Of a DNA stretch of 8,163 nucleotides, positions 6,352 through 8,163 are shown piece after piece (the stretch's first letter is position 1; each line of letters opens with the position of its first letter). Position numbers and translations under genes: made by a program. The DNA lies in assembly GCA_958449275.1 (NCBI GenBank), contig CAUDHE010000099.1, positions 1 to 8,163 on the forward strand. The letters are read 5' to 3'. Source of the DNA: an uncultured Alistipes sp. Lineage in GTDB: Bacteria > Bacteroidota > Bacteroidia > Bacteroidales > Rikenellaceae. A model generated the notes under the pieces. It searched no databases and was not told the origin of the DNA. It worked only from the letters and a program-made list of their open reading frames with translations.

Positions 6352-6960
6352 ATGGAAAATACAAAACTTCAGCAGTTGACCGACAAGCTTTATCAGGAAG
6401 GTCTGGAGAAAGGACGCACCGAGGCCCGGGCTTTGGTGACCGAGGCCGAGGCACGTGCGGCCAAGATCGTGGCCGAAGCCGAGGCCCGTGCGGCCAAGAT
6501 CGTGACCGAGGCCGAGCGTAAGGCCGAGGATGTGGAGAAGAATGCCATGACCGAAATAGCTTTGGCGGGCAAGCAGGCCGTGGCCAAAATCAAATCGGAG
6601 ATCGAGACCCTGATCGTGGCGAAAGTTTCGACCGAGGGCGTCAGGAGTGCCAATCTCGATCCTGCTTTCATAAAGGACATGCTGCTGGCCGTGGCCGCCA
6701 ACTGGAACAACGGCGCCAAGGCCGATCTGAAGGCTTTGCTTCCCGAGGCCAAGAAGGCCGAACTGGGCGCCGCGTTCGACTCGGCCGCGAAAGCGTTGCT
6801 GGCCGAGGGTGTCGAAGTCGGTTTCTCGGCCGATGTGAAGAGCGGCTTCAAGGTGGGCGAGAAGGATGGCGGATATTATATTTCGTTCTCGGACGAGAGC
6901 TTCGAGGCTCTGCTCGGCGGATACTTGCGCGAGAAGGCTGCGGAACTCCTTTTTAAGTAG
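6352..6960 (+). CDS. ntpE: V/A-type ATP synthase subunit E (peripheral stalk)
   Basis: The product has 202 residues, the usual length for this subunit. The N-terminal half (about 1-85) is a long charged coiled coil rich in Ala, Glu, Lys and Arg (EARALVTEAEARAAKI). The C-terminal half (about 100-202) is a compact globular domain ending in LGGYLREKAAELLFK. Subunit E forms the peripheral stalk that ties the catalytic A/B head to the membrane part of the rotary ATPase. It is cytoplasmic and is the first gene of the operon, preceded by a consensus promoter. The next gene starts 9 nt after its stop. An 11-residue unit is repeated in the coil. Identity rests on length, coil architecture and the position before subunit A; the sequence itself is low-complexity. 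Confidence 0.9.
   Translation: MENTKLQQLTDKLYQEGLEKGRTEARALVTEAEARAAKIVAEAEARAAKIVTEAERKAEDVEKNAMTEIALAGKQAVAKIKSEIETLIVAKVSTEGVRSANLDPAFIKDMLLAVAANWNNGAKADLKALLPEAKKAELGAAFDSAAKALLAEGVEVGFSADVKSGFKVGEKDGGYYISFSDESFEALLGGYLREKAAELLFK
6436..6534 (+). repeat. 33-bp tandem repeat (about 3 units) inside the subunit E gene
   Basis: Units at 6436-6468 and 6469-6501 encode VTEAEARAAKI and VAEAEARAAKI and differ at only a few bases. A diverged third unit (6502-6534) encodes VTEAERKAEDV. Eleven-residue periodicity is that of a hendecad (right-handed or near-straight) coiled coil, as expected for a peripheral stalk. Confidence 0.85.
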
Positions 6961-6969
6961 CTGTTGACC

Positions 6970-7803
6970 ATGTTCGAGAGGAATTACTACTGTTTGGTGG
7001 CCGGTCTGAGGGAGTATGCCCTCGACTCGGATACCAAAGGTTTCGATGCGGCAGCCATCGTCGCCGAGATCGCCGAGGAGCTTTCGTCGCGCGATGCCGC
7101 TGCGGTGCGGTTGCTTTACAATTACTACGATTGCGAGAATATCATGGCTTTGCGCGCGGGGCGCTCGGCGTTCAACGCTTTGGGAACGCTTACACGCGAG
7201 GAGCTGGCCGAGGAACTCGCATCGCCGCGTATGCTGCCCGCGAGAGTGGGGCGCGTTATTCGCGCATTCAACGATCCCGAAAGCGAATATGCCGAAGATC
7301 TCGACATGTCGCGCGGTTTCGAAAACGCCTTGATGACCGCCTATTACGATGAGTGCGCACGTTCGAAAAGCCGTTTTCTGCGTGAATGGTCGGAGTTCGA
7401 CCGTACGATGCGCAACGTGACCGCCGCAGCCTCGGCGCGCGCCGTCGGACGACATGCGGATGATGTTGTCGTTGGTGACGGCGATGCGGCCGATCAGTTG
7501 CGTCGTTCGTCGGCGTCGGATTTCGGTTTGCGCGGCGAGCTGCCTTATGTCGAGGCCGTGATCGCGGCTGTGAACGACGAACGGAATCTGCTCGAAAAAG
7601 AACGCAAACTCGATATGATACGTTGGGAGCAGGCTGTGGAGCTCGCGGCGTTCGACTATTTCGATATCGACGCCGTGTTGTCGTATCTGGTGAGGATAAA
7701 CATCGTGGCGCGTTGGTCGTCGCTCGATCCCGGGCGCGGTCGCGACATGTTCGAGCGCATAATGGCCGAGCTGGACGGCAAGGATCTGGTAAATAAACAA
7801 TAA
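6970..7803 (+). CDS. DUF2764-family protein of the V-type ATPase operon
   Basis: The product has 277 residues and is largely helical and charged, with no signal peptide or membrane segment. It resembles the DUF2764 proteins found in Bacteroidales V-ATPase operons, with an N-terminus like NYYCLVAGLREYALDSDTKGF and an internal RLLYNYYDCENI motif. A TTG two codons upstream (6964) is in frame, but the ATG at 6970 is preferred because family members start with a Met-Phe/Asn-Tyr-Tyr type sequence. The gene lies 9 nt after subunit E and 11 nt before subunit A, the slot occupied by subunit C in other V/A-ATPase operons (order E-C-F-A-B-D). A role as the central-stalk C/d subunit is inferred from position and size only. 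A variable acidic/polar stretch (about 156-180) may be a linker. Confidence 0.88.
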   Translation: MFERNYYCLVAGLREYALDSDTKGFDAAAIVAEIAEELSSRDAAAVRLLYNYYDCENIMALRAGRSAFNALGTLTREELAEELASPRMLPARVGRVIRAFNDPESEYAEDLDMSRGFENALMTAYYDECARSKSRFLREWSEFDRTMRNVTAAASARAVGRHADDVVVGDGDAADQLRRSSASDFGLRGELPYVEAVIAAVNDERNLLEKERKLDMIRWEQAVELAAFDYFDIDAVLSYLVRINIVARWSSLDPGRGRDMFERIMAELDGKDLVNKQ

Positions 7804-7814
7804 AAACGATATAA

Positions 7815-8163
7815 ATGAAAACATTGGGACGTGTAAACGGTATCATCTCCAACATCGTGATCGTGAAAGCCGACGGCGCGGTGGGGCAGAACGAGATCTG
7901 CTATGTCTATTGCGGTGATACCCGAATGATGGCCGAGGTCATCAAGGTCATGGGCGACGACGCCTATGTGCAGGTGTACGACAGCACGCGCGGTCTGAAA
8001 ATCGGCGACAAGGTGGAGTTCATGGGCCACATGCTGGAGGCTACTCTGGCCCCGGGCCTGTTGTCGCGCAACTACGACGGTTTGCAGAACGATCTGGAGA
8101 AGATGGACGGTCTGTTCATAGCGCGCGGGTCGATTACCGATCCGATCGACTTCGACAAAACGT
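7815..8163 (+). CDS. ntpA: V/A-type ATP synthase catalytic subunit A, 3' part outside window
   Basis: The first 116 codons are present; the window ends before the nucleotide-binding domain, so the P-loop cannot be seen. Visible are the N-terminal beta-barrel (GRVNGIISNIVIVKAD; then EVIKVMGDDAYVQVYDSTRGLKIGDKVEF, residues 41-69) and the start of the family's non-homologous region (TLAPGLLSRNYDGLQNDL, about 77-94, where other A subunits have GPGLLGxIYDGIQ). Subunit A carries the ATP-hydrolysing or -synthesising site of the A3B3 head. The ATG lies 11 nt after the DUF2764 stop, with an A-rich spacer and no Shine-Dalgarno sequence. The gene is expected to be followed by subunits B, D, I and K. Confidence 0.95.
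   Translation, partial: MKTLGRVNGIISNIVIVKADGAVGQNEICYVYCGDTRMMAEVIKVMGDDAYVQVYDSTRGLKIGDKVEFMGHMLEATLAPGLLSRNYDGLQNDLEKMDGLFIARGSITDPIDFDKT

Noticed and set aside
6253..7824. 523-codon open frame on the minus strand opposite subunit E and DUF2764
   Set aside because: Its codon boundaries coincide with those of the two plus-strand genes, so it is open simply because they avoid TTA, CTA and TCA codons. The translation is rich in His and Arg and resembles no family, while the plus-strand genes are clear.

Overview
The window looks like a chromosomal segment from a fairly GC-rich gut-type Bacteroidota, most likely Bacteroidales. Alistipes/Rikenellaceae is a guess from base composition, not a demonstrated assignment. 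The main evidence is promoters of the Bacteroidota type (TTTG, 19-20 bp, TAnnTTTG), seen clearly at least three times. The starts lack Shine-Dalgarno sequences, and the V-type ATPase operon carries a DUF2764 gene. No phage, IS or CRISPR sequence is visible, and no stretch longer than about 220 bp lacks a gene or RNA.

Left part (1-3804, minus strand): three genes are read in the order Omp85-type beta-barrel outer-membrane protein, MATE-family efflux pump, and a PSP1/RicT-family protein cut by the window edge. The gaps are 96 and 63 bp. The only convincing promoter lies upstream of the barrel gene, so the three may be co-transcribed. A divergent AraC-family regulator (4022-4906, plus) shares a 217-bp intergenic region with the barrel gene.

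Middle part (4907-5289): a complete small transcription unit for tRNA-Asp(GTC) on the minus strand, with a consensus promoter, the tRNA, and a 12-bp stem terminator with a U-rich tail. Two further stem-loops lie between the AraC stop codon and this terminator.

Right part (5290-8163): a secreted glycoside hydrolase family 16 enzyme (minus) is divergent from the start of a V/A-type ATPase operon (plus): subunit E, a DUF2764 protein, and subunit A (cut by the window end). The 219-bp divergent region holds a consensus promoter for the ATPase operon and a TATATTTG element for the GH16 gene. It also holds a perfect 13-bp inverted repeat, 109 bp apart, that brackets the GH16 promoter element. That geometry resembles a phase-variable invertible promoter and is the most interesting candidate here, though it could also be a pair of regulator sites.

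Most of the window is recognisable housekeeping or transport content. The less explained points are the possible invertible promoter, the POTRA-less Omp85 barrel paired with a MATE pump and an AraC regulator, the DUF2764 protein in the slot normally held by ATPase subunit C, the extra cysteines of the RicT homologue, and a 33-bp tandem repeat inside the subunit E gene.
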